Shown here piece by piece: positions 37,633 through 48,955 of a DNA stretch of 64,000 bases. Both the position numbers and the translations under genes were made by a program. The notes beneath the pieces are model-generated. The model was given only the letters and a program-made list of their open reading frames with translations. It did not search any database and was not told the DNA's origin. This DNA comes from Castanea sativa (lineage: Eukaryota; Streptophyta; Magnoliopsida; Fagales; Fagaceae): NCBI RefSeq assembly GCF_040712315.1, contig NC_134018.1, positions 6,659,001-6,723,000 of the forward strand. The letters run 5' to 3'. Position 1 is the stretch's first letter, and each line of letters begins with the position of its first letter.

Positions 37633-37953
37633 ACTTTTATTGGAAATATAAAATGATGTCAAAAAAATCATTTTTTTTTCTAATAAAAAGTTTCTAAAAA
37701 TATTTCTAAATCAATACTCATATTTCATCCATTAACTTTTTCCTTAATTTTTTTTCTCCCACTTTTCAACTTTGTTCTAATGAATCAGAGCACTTTTTTT
37801 TATTCAATAATTACAATGAAAGATAAGAGATTTGAACCTAGATATTCAAAAAATGTTAAATTATAAGATTCTTGACAAATTAGAGTAATTTTTGTTTGTG
37901 AGGAAAAAATTCTTAAACATATCAAACTTTCTATATGTGGATCAAGGATGTTA
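36641..37953. other. Intergenic, no gene seen
   Basis: Contains a (TA)n microsatellite at 37592-37630. The 70-80-codon frames around 36742-37172 lack motifs. Confidence 0.6.
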
Positions 37954-37958
37954 TAAAG

Positions 37959-38644
37959 TGTAAGGGCTTGATTTGATTTCCAAGCCCAAAGGAAAAAAGG
38001 CTTTGGCCCAAAGAGTCCAATACAATAAATTTGTAGAGAGAGGATTGAAAAACTAAGTTTTAATGAATCAAAAAAAAATTATAGCAAGCCCAGATAAAAA
38101 GAAAACAAGAACACGATTGGTTTGCACGATGTAAATTGTCCTTGGCACAACCCGAGTTGACTGAATCTTATATATATGCCTCTTTTGATTTTTGGTTACA
38201 AGTTTCGTTCTTAATGCTACAGTACTTTTTCTTTTTTCTTTTTCTGATCTCCCTTTCCCTGAAGGGTTCCTTATATTATATAGCCCTCTTTAGATAATCT
38301 TAGCCCTCCATTTGTTGACCATTCAGGCTACTACTTGAGTGCTCGTCCCATTAGCCACCTTCCCAATCCCACAGTGAGTTGTTGCAGCCAAGGCAGCACC
38401 GTTCAGGGGTCTTCTCCACATAAATGCAACCAGGAGATTTGATGGCAGCCACCAACTTTTCAGTCATGTCAGCACTAGCCCCCTCCCCGAAACTCTTTCG
38501 GTATGGTATGACCTTCTTTGATGATGTATTGCTGACGTGCCCCTACAGTCCGAGGTCGTGGCCTCCTCAGCAAGATAATAATCCTTATCGGCCATGGATA
38601 TAACACGTGGCATAATTACCTTACTGAAATTCTTGTACCTCACA
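37959..38644. mobile_element. Solo LTR with perfect target duplication
   Basis: A 686-bp segment starts TGTAAGG, ends CCTCACA and is flanked by TAAAG on both sides (37954-37958 and 38645-38649). TG...CA ends with a 5-bp duplication and no internal region define a solo LTR. It contains a TATATAGCCC promoter-like word near 38277. Family not assigned. Confidence 0.82.
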
Positions 38645-38649
38645 TAAAG

Positions 38650-39360
38650 TTTCATCTATATATTATTTCTTAAGATTATTTATGTTAAGTCTTTTTTAAG
38701 TTTTTTTTTTTTTAAGTTATGGATATTTTTAGTCGAATTGATTAAATGGAAATTAATGTTATCATTCCATTTGTCCAATTTTGACTCTTACATTTTAAGA
38801 ATGGTCCAAAATAAAATTGAAAAGTCAATAAGTACAATTGTCTAATTATTTCTCAGTTTATTAATTGTTTTATTTAAAAATTTAATATCTTTTAACTTTT
38901 TTGAGTTTAAAATAAAGAAATTTGTTTCACAGTTTATACTTTTTGTGTGAAAGATAATGCATGAAATGATACTTCTTTATAAAAATAATATATTATCTTC
39001 TAAAATAAATCAACAAAATGACAAAAGTAGAAGTTAGCAATTTGACCCCCGATTTCAATAAAAAGGTAGAGGAAGGTGTGGAATCAATGTTTTGAATTTA
39101 AAATCATTAGTAAAAGCACTAAGGGAAAAAAATAGTAAGAGAAAAAACATGTAACTTCTTAAATAAAACAAACAAAAGAACACAGGAAGTACCAAATAAC
39201 AATTTGACTCTTGATTTCAATAAAAGGGCTAAGAGACATGTAGAATTAATGGTCTTTTAATTTAAAATAATTACTTAAAAATTATATATATACCAAAAGG
39301 CAAGAGATTAATTCCTTCTTTGATCATCATATAGTTGGGTGAAAATGCAATTCAAGATGA
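38650..39360. other. Intergenic, no gene seen
   Basis: AT-rich. Two similar stretches around 39030-39100 and 39190-39260 (AATTTGACTCTTGATTTCAATAAAAGG type) form a loose direct repeat with a period of about 165 bp. No gene. Confidence 0.55.
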
Positions 39361-39740
39361 TGATGCCGAAAAATCACCAATAAGCCGCAAGTACTCTCAA
39401 TTCGAAACAACACCTACAAAACGAAAAGAGAAGACCTAACAGAGAGCACTGGTGTGGTGCCGGCCAAAAACCCTCCGAAGGTCAAGTTAGAACTTTTCAC
39501 AACCCTAGAGTCCCAGAGTTGAGTCAATAATGCGTACCTTGATTTATGAGGGTTTTGGAGTATTTATAGTGAATCCTATTTAAGGTTTCTTGGAAACAAT
39601 CCTGGAAAAATAACCACTGCATCATACTCGTCCGTCCACTGTGGATCCGTCCTCCTTGGCCATGTTAAATATGAACCCGTCATCCTTATGTCGTCACATC
39701 AACCATGTAGATCCGTCATGTTCATTTTTATTCCCCTTCA
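39361..39740 (-). repeat. 3' LTR of the Tat element (short form)
   Basis: Aligns with 48956-49537 except that it lacks a 202-bp block. By eye about 22 differences over 380 shared bases (roughly 6 percent), mostly transitions. On the - strand it starts TGAAGGGG after a purine-rich tract (39741-39757). Confidence 0.9.
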
Positions 39741-39932
39741 GTTGCCCCTTCATTCCATGAGGCCGTCAACTTTCCTCTGCGGTCTAATGGAATGACGGTT
39801 AGTTTTGACCCTTGATAGGATTGTTTTGAGGGACATGTTAGAACAGTCATAAACGTACTAGGGACATGTGGTGTTGCAGCACTAGTGGTTTGTTGGAATC
39901 GATGCACCCCTTCGTTTACCGCGTCGTTCCCT

Positions 39933-39943
39933 CTATATATACT
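39933..39943 (+). promoter_or_regulatory. TATA box of the antisense unit inside the Tat element
   Basis: CTATATATACT lies about 200 bp inside the 3' LTR border on the + strand, 30 bp before a plausible start near 39970 and about 260 bp before the ATG of the antisense frame. The leader appears to hold an intron (GTAAGG at 40086, acceptor CATATGTAG at about 40189). Confidence 0.5.
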
Positions 39944-40196
39944 ACCCATACCTCTCATTTTTATACTTTGGAAAATTTTTCTGCTGATCAAAGCGCAACT
40001 ATCCACTCTGTGTGATCCGTTGCCTCGAGAAGTTGAGATTCGTCTCCCTTTCAGCTCGTCCGTCGTCTTTTCATATCGTCCACTTGTAAGGACCTCCTTC
40101 GCTTATTAATTTCTGTTCTTTATTTCACATGTTGGTCCGTCGTCAGCATAGATCTAGAGTCTTAGGTTTCCTTTACCCGTCATATGTAGGTGTCAA

Positions 40197-42377
40197 ATGT
40201 CTAGTGAAACGTCAAGTGGTCAGTCTTATGCACGCAAGGGAGCAGGCTACAAAGAGGTGTTCCCGTCAGGTCAAGCAGACCAAGACACCTCTAGCGAGGA
40301 GAGGGAACCGTCAGCCAGCTCTCCTTCCAATGTGGAAGATGAAGGGCAGGATGAGGACGGGTCAGAGTATGACTCGAACGATGACTTAGATGGTGTAGAT
40401 CCACCGATCCAGTCCGTCATAGGCCCTGACAGTTTTAGGGAATTTGTCATGCTCCCTTTATGGACGGTGAATGATTTCATCTCCAGCATCAAGCAGCCAC
40501 ACTTCAATACGCTTAGGCAGAAATATCAGATACCTGATAACATTCCCATCCGTCTACCTTTTAAGTCTGAGAAGTGCTATTACAAGGGTCTTGGAAGACG
40601 TTGGCGTATATGAGCAGATGCTCAAAGCAGGCCTTCGATTCCCATTAAGTGGTTTGCACCGTCGTCTCCTTCAGTACTTAGGCTTGGCCGTCAGTCAAAT
40701 CTCACCAAACGCCTAGAGAGTTTTCCTAAGCGTTGAAGTCTTGTATGGTGTGATGTCTGACGGGGCGAGACGGTTGACAGTGGAAGAGTTCTTTCATTGT
40801 TACCGTCCATCTGAGATTACAAAGTCGAAGGGTATGAATAGCTTCGTGCCGAGGAGTCCGATGCTTAAGCTAGTGTTTGAGACCCCAGACTCCAATCGTA
40901 ACTGGAAAGGTCGATACTTCTTCCTTCAGGGAGACGATTGGATGTGTCATCCTAATGGTTACGAATACATACCAATGGACAAGACTTGGGGAATAATGCC
41001 TCCGTCTGGTATGAGCCCGTCTTACTTTACAAGCTTTTATGAAGCATTGAAGTTATTCTAACCGTTCAATTTTGCAGATAAGGACCGTTCACCTGTTACC
41101 ATAGAACAATTTGGCTTTTTGGAAAAAAATCTTCCAGACCACCAGGTTGTCAAAGAGGACTTGGGCAAAACTCGTCACCTTGGACACCCTGCATTGGTAC
41201 TGTGACGGTCCAGAACCTGCAGCTGTTGCCCGTTGATACAACTCAGGAATACGCAAGCGTAAGTCTTTTAACCCTCCACCGTTGCTTTGTCGCACAACAT
41301 TGTTTTTCACCCGTGTACTTTTTTCGCAGAAATGGATGCTGCCAAGAGAAGGGCACTTATTAAGCAAGCTGCCCTTAAGAAGAAAAAAGAAGGAAACCCC
41401 CCACCCAAGATGGGTTCATTCCATCCATCTTCTAAGAGGTAGCCGCCAGAGAATGCTGACCGTCACTCAAAGAAGGAGAAAATGGTGATGGGGTTGGCCG
41501 CCGTTCAAGGACCCTGACGGGTTAAAATTGCCACCAAAGTTGGGTTTAGGCAAAGGAAAAGGTTTAATGACCAATCCGGATCTTGCCAAGGAAAAGCCAC
41601 CCGTCTTATTACGGGAGGACTCGCAATATGCTCTTAATCGGGTGACTTCCATCATCACGAATGAAGATTACGAGGATCTTGGTAATCATGCGACGGAAGC
41701 CATGGGGGAGACGGCTTTATATAGTCTTACTCAAGTTGGTACCGTCATTTTTGTATATATATATTTTTTAAGTTGGTACCGTCATGTTTTGACATTGGTC
41801 CTTACCCTTAATACTGCAGGGGGTCATTATGGCGAAAGGACTAATGGACCGTTGTCTCGCACAAGAGAAGAAGTTGAAGCACGTCCGTGCAAAGTCCAAG
41901 GCAACGGCGGAGGAGCTTGACGAGTTGAAGCTATGGAAGCTTCGTCATGAACAAAAGTTGAAATTGTCTGAGCAGACTCGTGAAAACCTAGAAAATGAGG
42001 TAGAGTTGTTAAGGGAGAACTTGAAGGCGAAAGAAGAAAGCATTTGTCAGGCCAAGGAGGAGGCTATACGAGAATATAAGGACTCTGATGCTCTTCTGGG
42101 TGAATTGGGTACTTCTTTTAATGAAGGATTCGATGATTGCCTCCGTCAAGTCAAGGCCTCGTATCCCGATCTAAGCGTCGCACATATTACTGTCAATACG
42201 GGAGGTCAGACTCTAGCCCGTCCCGCTGATACTGAAGATACAGCCGAGCTTTTTGGCGGTGAACAAAGTGACGGTGAGGCCCAGAAGGTTGACAAGGGGT
42301 CCGTTGCAGAAGATGTCCGTCAATCATCTGACAAAGGTCCCAATGACAAGGAGGATACCGTCGTATTTCAAGATTAA
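40197..42377 (+). pseudogene. Antisense additional ORF of the Tat element (multi-exon, broken)
   Basis: Opposite in strand to gag-pol, this unit starts MSSETSSGQSYARKG with an acidic Ser-rich head. A globular region follows (PLWTVNDFISSIKQPH, AGLRFPLSGLHRRLLQYLGL, then FLQGDDWMCHPNGYEY), resembling the gag-like or plant-transposon-like domain often annotated in plants. The last exon is a coiled coil (LELLRENL-type heptads, about 41830-42120) with an acidic tail ending VVFQD. Small introns are likely at 41009-41077, 41259-41329 and 41735-41819, all GT-AG. It is broken: a frame shift near 40590, a stop at 40714 where a tryptophan is expected (NA*RVF), a stop near 41440 and a shift before 41520. 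Function unknown. Confidence 0.75.
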
Positions 42378-42568
42378 CATGTACCTAGTTTTTTTTTTTT
42401 TTTTTAAGTATTAGAAAACAATTTTAATCCGTTGTTTTTTGTTGGTCTAGCACTGTATTCTGACCAAATTTTTGAAGCACTTCCTTTATGATATTTATCC
42501 GTTCTATATGTAGTTTCAGCAAATATTGTTCTCATGACTTGTGGAGACACTGAATTTCATTCATTGAG

Positions 42569-43510
42569 GGCCGTCCACTTTGTGGGATTCATAAACTTCA
42601 CCCTTGTTGGACAACCCGTCTACTTTATGGACAATAAATTTCGACCTCGATAGGACCTGTCCACTTTACGGACCTGATAAATTTCACCCTTAATAGAATG
42701 ATCCGTCCACTCTGTGGACTTGGCAGATTTTCGTCCTTCTTGAATGCTCCGTCCACTATGTGGACTTGATAACTTTCATCCTTTTTGGATGATCCGTCCA
42801 CTATGTGGACTTGACAAACTTCCATAATTCTTGGATGGTCCGTCCACTATGTGGACTTGACAAATTTTCACCCTTCTTGGATGGTCCGTCTACTATGTGG
42901 ACTTGATAAAATTTCATCATTCTTGGATGGTCCGTCCACTATGTGGACTTGACAAATTTTCATCCTTCTTGGATGGTCCGTCTACTATGTGGACTTGATA
43001 AAATTTCTTCCTTCTTGGATGGTCCGTCCACTATGTGGACTTGACAAATTTTCACCCTTCTTGGATGGTCCGTCTACTATGTGGACTTGATAAAATTTCA
43101 CCCTTCTTGGATGGTCTGTCCACTATGTGGACTTGACAAATTTTCACCCTTCTTGGATGGTCCGTCTACTATGTGGACTTGATAAATTTTCATCCTTCTC
43201 GGATGGTCTGTCCACTATGTGGACTTGATAAATTTTTATCTTTTTTGGATAATTCGTCCACTATGTGGACTTGATAAGTTTTCATCCTTCTTGGATGATC
43301 CGTCCACTGTGTGGACTTGATAAATTTTTATCCTTCTTGGATGGTCCGTCCACTATGTGGATTTGATCAATTTTCATCCTTTTGGGATGATCTGTCCACT
43401 ATGTGGACTTGATAAGTTTTCATCCTTCTTGGATGATCTGTCCACTGTGTGGACTTGATAAATTTTCATCCTTCTTGGATGATCCGTCCACTGTGTGGTC
43501 TTGATAAGTT
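42569..43510. repeat. 46-bp tandem array, about 21 units, with palindrome
   Basis: The unit is 46 bp, typified by GTCCGTCCACTATGTGGACT followed by TGA(C/T)AAATTTTCA and CCTTCTTGGATG. Each has a perfect 6-bp palindromic arm pair GTCCAC...GTGGAC around a 3-base loop. In the middle of the array, units with GTCCAC...TTGACAAAT and units with GTCTAC...TTGATAAAA alternate, giving 92-bp dimers. It lies between integrase and the antisense unit, in the element's 3' untranslated region. It is not a CRISPR: there are no unique spacers and the DNA is plant. Confidence 0.95.
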
Positions 43511-43694
43511 TTGAGCAAAATATATTCCATATGCTCTGAATAAACTCCTCTTATTATAATGGATTGGTAGACTATTGTTCATAAAAAATAAGAAAAATGC
43601 CTTTTGGCTCTAAAAGTACTTGTTGGAAATAAAAACTATCTAAAGATAAACTAGAAATGAGGAGGTAAATGTTGTTGTCGTCTTTGTCCTTCGC

Positions 43695-44926
43695 CTACTG
43701 GTAGTACTTCTTTAGGTGCTCCGTGTTCCATGGATAACTCAGCTTTTTTCCATCTAGTGTCTCTAAGTAGTACGTTCCCTTCCTATTCCAAGAAATAATC
43801 TTGTATGGTCCTTCCCAGTTAGGTCCTAGCTTCCCTTGGGAGGCATCTTTTGTAGTGCCGAGTACTCTTCTTAAGACCAGATCTCCCATCTGGAAGTCCC
43901 TGTGCCTGACCTTGGAGTTGTAATGCTTTGCCATCAAGTCCTGGTATCGCACAAGTCTCTACTCTGCTGCGGCCCTGACTTCGTCCACAAGATCGAGCTG
44001 TAAACGTATTTGTTCATCATTTTTGCTTTTGTCGTAGTTCTCGACCCAGTAGCTTGTTAGACCTACTTCTGCTAATATGACAGTCTCACTACCATATGCC
44101 AATCGAAACGGCATTTCTTCTGTCGGCGTTCTCGTCGTTGTCCTGTATGCCCCTAAAACACTTGGTAATTTGTCCGGCCATATGCCTTTTGCCCCCTCGA
44201 GCCGGGTCTTGATAATCTTAAGCAAGGACCAGTTCGTGACTTCAACCTGTCCATTGACCTGCGGGTGGGCGGGTGACAAGTAGTGATTCCTGATCCCAAG
44301 TTGGGAACAAAAGTCTCTAAATATGTCGTTGTCGAATTGTTTCCCATTGCCCGAAACCAGCACCCTCGGAATTCCATACCTGCAAATAATACTTTTCCAT
44401 ACAAAACTACGGATATTCTTCTCCGTGATAGTGGCCAGAGCCTCTGCTTCCACCCATTTGGTGAAGTAGTCAATTCCAACTACTAAGAACTTTAGCTGCC
44501 TCACTGCTGTCAGGAACGGACCCATGATGTCTAATCCCCATTGTGCAAATGGCCATGGGGCCGTCATAGGGGTAAGTTCTTCCATTGGTTGCCTTATAAA
44601 ATTGCCAAATCGTTGGCACTTATCGCAAGCTCTGACGTATATGTGGGCATCCTTCTGCATTGTTGGCCAGTAGTATCCTGCTCGAAGTAGCTTGTGCACC
44701 AAAGACCTTGATCCAGAATGGTTTCCTCAAACTCCTTCATGGAACTCCCTCATCACATAGTCCGCTTCTTCGTGGCCGAGGCATCTTAGGTATGGTCGGG
44801 AGAATCCTCTTTTGTATAGGACATCTTTAATCAAAACAAACCTGGCAGCTTTAACCTTCAACTTCCTTGCGTCCTCTTTGTTGTCAGGTAGTTTGCCTTC
44901 TCTGAGATACGCCACTATGGGTGCCG
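43695..44926 (-). pseudogene. Tat integrase (degenerate)
   Basis: The - strand pieces give the zinc-binding CDKCQRF with upstream GYYWPTM, then the core with GLDIMGPF (first Asp), VSGNGKQF, where the second catalytic Asp is replaced by Gly, and SPAHPQVNGQVEVTN with the Glu. The C-terminal region is GDLVLRRV...KLGPNWEGPYKI...YPWNTEHLKKYYQ, with no chromodomain. Frames are interrupted at about 44702-44727 and 43952-43959. Confidence 0.93.
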
Positions 44927-44927
44927 T

Positions 44928-45311
44928 CTAACAACACTCATTGCTTACCTCCTGCATGCTAATGTCATCTAATAATGATGAGAGCTGGACGAAAGACAAT
45001 ACCTGTTTAGGGATAATCATAGGTTTGGCTGAAGCTACCTTTGTGAGTTGGTCAGCATCTTGGTTCTCCTCCCTTGAGATTTGAACCATCTTGATTTGGA
45101 GGTTATTCGTTCGACCCTTCACTTCCTCAAAATACCTTTTCATCCTTTCATTCTTGTAGTCATAGCTCCCATTAACCTGGCTGGTCACGATTTGAGAATC
45201 GGAGTATACGACCATATTCTTAGCTTCTGTAGCTATTGCAAGGTCCAGTCCTGCTACCAAGGCCTCGTATTCTGCCTCGTTATTGGTAGTAGAAAAGTCC
45301 AGACGGATCAT
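44928..45311 (-). pseudogene. Second (archaeal-type) RNase H domain of the Tat element
   Basis: The frame has TNNEAEYEALVAGLDLA, VYSDSQIVTSQVNG and the helix after it, plus SREENQDADQLTKVA. These are the motifs of the additional RNase H seen only in Tat-group plant elements. It overlaps the end of the first RNase H frame by a few bases and leads into integrase. Confidence 0.88.
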
Positions 45312-45880
45312 GCATTCGATCTTATCTCCCTCCGGGGTGTGGAGTACAACTCCAGCACCTCCAGCATGTTTATTGGAAGATCCGCCTGTATGGACTCTCC
45401 ATATAGGCGTCTCTTCTGCCCCTGGTCCTTTTTGATAGTGAATTCAACGATGAAGTCTGCCAATATTTTTCCTTTTACTGCTGCCCGTGGTTGGTATCGA
45501 ATATCGAATTCACTCAGCTCGATCGCCCATAGTGCCATCCGTCCGGCAGCTTCAGAACTACTCAATGCTCTTTGTAAGGGTTTATCTGTCAGGACATTTA
45601 TGGTATACGCTTGAAAGTATGGTTTTAGTTTTCGAGTTGCGGTCACTAGTGCAAATGCGAGTTTTTCCATCTGAAGGTACCTCTCTTCTGCTCCTCTCAG
45701 TGCCCGGCTTATAAAATACACAGGCCTTTGTACCTTACCTTCTTCTCTAATAAGAGCTGCACTGACCACCACTAAGGAGACGGCAAGGTATAGGAATAAT
45801 TCTTCCCCTGGCATAAATGGGCTAAGCAACGGCGAAGCGGAGACATACACTTTTAACTCTTCAAATGCCTTTTGGCACTC
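45308..45880 (-). pseudogene. First RNase H domain of the Tat pol
   Basis: The frame reads LYLAVSLVVVSAALIREEG, PVYFISRALRGAEERY, KLAFALVTATRKLKPYF and LTDKPLQ, the usual RT-linked RNase H of Ty3/gypsy. A stop precedes it near 45886, within the connection region (TDECQKAFEELK). Confidence 0.9.
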
Positions 45881-47035
45881 GTCTGTTCATTCAAATGATC
45901 TTTTCAGTGTGTGGAAGAAAGGGAGGCATTTGTCCGTCGCTCTTGATACGAATATGTTCAAGGCTGCAATCTTGCCGGTCAAACTTTGTACTTCCTTTAC
46001 CGTCCTTGGAGGAGATAGTTCCATGATCGCCTTTACCTTCTCTGGGTTAACTTCAATGCCCCTCTAGGATACCATAAATCCCAAGAATTTTCCTACAGTT
46101 ACCCCGAACGCGCACTTGCTCGGATTCAACTTCATTTTGTACGATCATAGGGTATTGAAAGTCTCCTGGAGGTCGCTCATGTGATCGGACTCTCGAATGC
46201 TTTTCACCAACATATCTTCTACATAAACCTGCACATTTCTGCCAATTTGGTGCGTGAACATCTTGTTCATCAATCTCTGATACGTGGCTCCGACGTTTTT
46301 AAGCCCGAAAGGCATTACTTTGTAGCAGAAAAACCCCTAACTTGTTACGAACGAGGTTTTTTCTTGATCAACCTCATCCAATTTAATTTGGTTGTAGCCG
46401 GAAAAGGCATCCATGAAGCTCAAGAGTTCGTGTCTTGCAGTGGAATCCACCAAGGTGTCAATACGCGGAAGTGGGTAACTATCTTTAGGGCACGCCCTAT
46501 TCAAATCCGTGAAGTCGACACACATTCTCCACTTCCCGTTGGCCTTCTTGACCATTACCACGTTTGCCAACCAATCCAGGTAGTACACTTTGCGTATGAA
46601 GTCAGCTTCTTGTAACTTCTGTATTTCCTCAGCTATGGCTCGATCTCGTTCCGGGGCGAATACTCGCTTCTTCTGTCGGACAGGGGGGAATGAGGGTGAT
46701 ACATTCAACTTGTGAACCATGACCGACAGGTCGATTCCTAGCATGTCCTCGTGACTCCATGCAAAAACATCTTGGTTTTCCTTGAGGAATACTATAAGCG
46801 CCTATCGGACTATTTGGCTGGCCAAGGTGCCAATTCTTGTGGTCCGTTCGGGCCTAGAATCGTCGAGGTGTACCTCTTTTAACTCTTCCACCAATTCTGC
46901 TACCGTCCGCTGTTCCTCGATGTTCATTACTTGCAGGTGGTCGTTCATTTCTATCATGGCGACGTAGCATTCTCGTGCAGCCACCTGATTTCCATGCAGC
47001 TCTCCAACCCCGTATTCGGTAGGGAATTTGACCAT
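45881..47035 (-). pseudogene. Reverse transcriptase region of the Tat pol
   Basis: After a protease-RT linker (about 47035-46802) and a stop, the RT opens at 46744: [38 protein letters not shown] and [11 protein letters not shown] (first catalytic Asp). A stop follows at 46337, then the active-site loop at about 46211-46232, which reads VYVEDML where the family has YVDD. Downstream is LNPSKCAFGV...KFLGFMVS with further stops. It is disabled both by frame breaks and by the Asp-to-Glu change. Confidence 0.92.
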
Positions 47036-47062
47036 TAAATTGTAGGTCGAAGTTACAGCCTT

Positions 47063-47345
47063 CTATGCATTAAGAGAGGGCCGTCCGAGGATGGCGTTAT
47101 AAGCAGAAGAGCAGTCAACCACAAGAAAAACTACATCCTTGGTTATTTGCTGGGGGTAGTCTCCGATCATTATAGACAACGTGACGACGCCCAAAGGGTA
47201 GACCCTTGTTCCTCCGAAGCCAACGAGTGGTGCATTTGTTGGGATTAATCGTTCTCTATCAATCCCCATTTGCTGGAATGGGGGTAATAGAGGATATCCC
47301 CTGAGCTTCCGTTATCTACCAAAACTCGATGCATGTTGTAGTCCC
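47063..47345 (-). pseudogene. Retroviral-type aspartic protease of the Tat pol
   Basis: VLVDNGSSGDILYY lies near 47300-47335, and after a frame break MGIDRERLIPTNAPLVGFGG, VTLSIMIGD and VVDCSSAYNAILGRPSLNA. This is the pepsin-like fold order of gypsy proteases with the terminal ILGRPSLN signature. A stop follows directly. Confidence 0.85.
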
Positions 47346-47950
47346 CTGCTCATATGCTGACAACAAGCACGTCGTTATGTGGGTGGTGAAGGCATCGCGC
47401 ATCTTCTTTCGAAAACCCGATGCTGGGGTTATCAAGTCGCGCCATTTTTGGTGTGGAACCTGTCAACTAGACGCTTTGAACCATCCGCAAATAGGTTTTT
47501 CGAGCCTTTTTTGATGACCCTGCAGAAGTAGTGCCCTCTACAATCATCCGCATGTCTCCTATAGGTAGTCTGGGACGCTCATTTTCCCGTCGGGGATTTT
47601 GTTCCTAGAGTTGATCCGTTCTTTCCTTCCTCACAAACCTCTACAACCTTCCTTGCCTAACGAGGGCTTCAATTTGCTGTTTTAAGTCATAACAATCCGT
47701 CGTGTCATGGCCATGATCGCCATGAAAATGGCAGTATTTGTCTTTTGGCCTCTTGTTCGGATCTCCCTTCAGCTTGACAAGAAACGTCAGGGTTCCTTCA
47801 TCTTTGATCTGCATCAACACTTGGTCGATTGGGGCTGTGAGAGGGGTGAAGTTCGTGAATCTTCCCGCAGGTGGTTTGGGCCGTCGCTATCTGGTTCTAG
47901 CCATTTTTCGTCCCTTATCCGATCGTGTATCTTCCTGCCTTTCCTTTTTT

Positions 47951-48862
47951 CTAAGCTTTTCCTTCTCGGGCCAGCAAGGCATTCTTTGCGTTCATGTACT
48001 TCGTTGCCCTATAAAACACTTTGGGCATAGTCTTTGGGTCATTCTTATATAGAGAAAACAGGAACTTACCCTTCCACAACCTGTTTGTGAACACTGCTAC
48101 AGGTATCTTGTCGTCCACCTTGTCTATTGAGAAGGTTTCCTTGTTAAAGCAACCTATGTATGATCTTAGAGTCTTGTCTTCTCGTTGTCTAATGTTCATC
48201 ACACACGCGGTAGACTTCTTATGTCGGTGACTCTCGATAAAGTGTGATACGAACTGGGCGCCGAATTCCTTGAAAGTGCCAATGGAATTAGGCGTCAGCC
48301 TACTGTACCAGTCCCTCGCAGGTCCTTTCAATGTGGTGGGAAAAGCCCTACACATGACTTCATCCGGTACACCCTGAAGATGCATTAGGGTCTTGAAAGA
48401 TTCCAAGTGATCCAATGGGTCCTTGGATCCGTCGTAATTCTCCACCTGAGGCATGCGAAATTTTGGGGGAAGGGGGCATGAACTTACGAGCACTGTGAAA
48501 GGCAAATCAATTCTATGGACTAGGTCATCCAGGTTGCTGGAGATTCGACCTCTGAGGGCGTTCATCATCTCAGCTGCTATGTGAGTTGGTAGGGTGTCCG
48601 AGATGGATGGCCGGTTAGTGTCCTACCTCTCTGGTCTACTCGGAGTGTTGCTACCCTCAGGCCCTTCCGGGTTCCTCCCATCTGCGCTTGCACCTTCTTG
48701 GTCTTCCTCTAATGCGCTTGGGTGTGCATTCCTTTGCCGCAGTTACTCTTCTAGATCATGATTCTGCTTGGTTAGGCGCTCAACCGCCGTCGCAAGCGTT
48801 TGAACTTGCCTCTCCAAAGCTGTGATGTGCAATTCGTCGCCTTGATTGTTGGTTGTTGCCAT
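47951..48862 (-). pseudogene. Tat gag
   Basis: The - strand ATG at 48862 begins MATTNNQGDELHITALERQV, a coiled-coil head interrupted by an in-frame stop in place of Gln (about 48745). It continues in the same frame into the gag core: FRMPQVENYDGSKDPLDHLESFKTLM split over conserved blocks, GPARDWYSRLTPNSIGTFKEF, then LRQREDKTLRSYIGCFNKE. This is the Retrotrans_gag domain. The frame fades after 47951, and the zinc knuckle region toward the protease is full of stops. Confidence 0.9.
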
Positions 48863-48936
48863 CGATCGAGTGAGTACCATGCAACTTTTTGTCTCAGGGA
48901 TAGAGCAAATGCTTATTACTCTCTAGTGTTGATGTT

Positions 48937-48955
48937 CCCCGCAGACGGCGCCAAC
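48937..48955 (-). other. Primer-binding site of the Tat element
   Basis: Directly next to the 5' LTR, the - strand reads GTTGGCGCCGTCTGCGGGG. TGGCGCCGTCTG... is the usual primer-binding wording of plant Tat-group elements. It confirms the - orientation of the element. Confidence 0.75.

Noticed and set aside
42569..43510. Regular repeats resembling a CRISPR array
   Set aside because: The repeats are directly adjacent with no unique spacers, there are no cas genes, and they lie within a plant retrotransposon.
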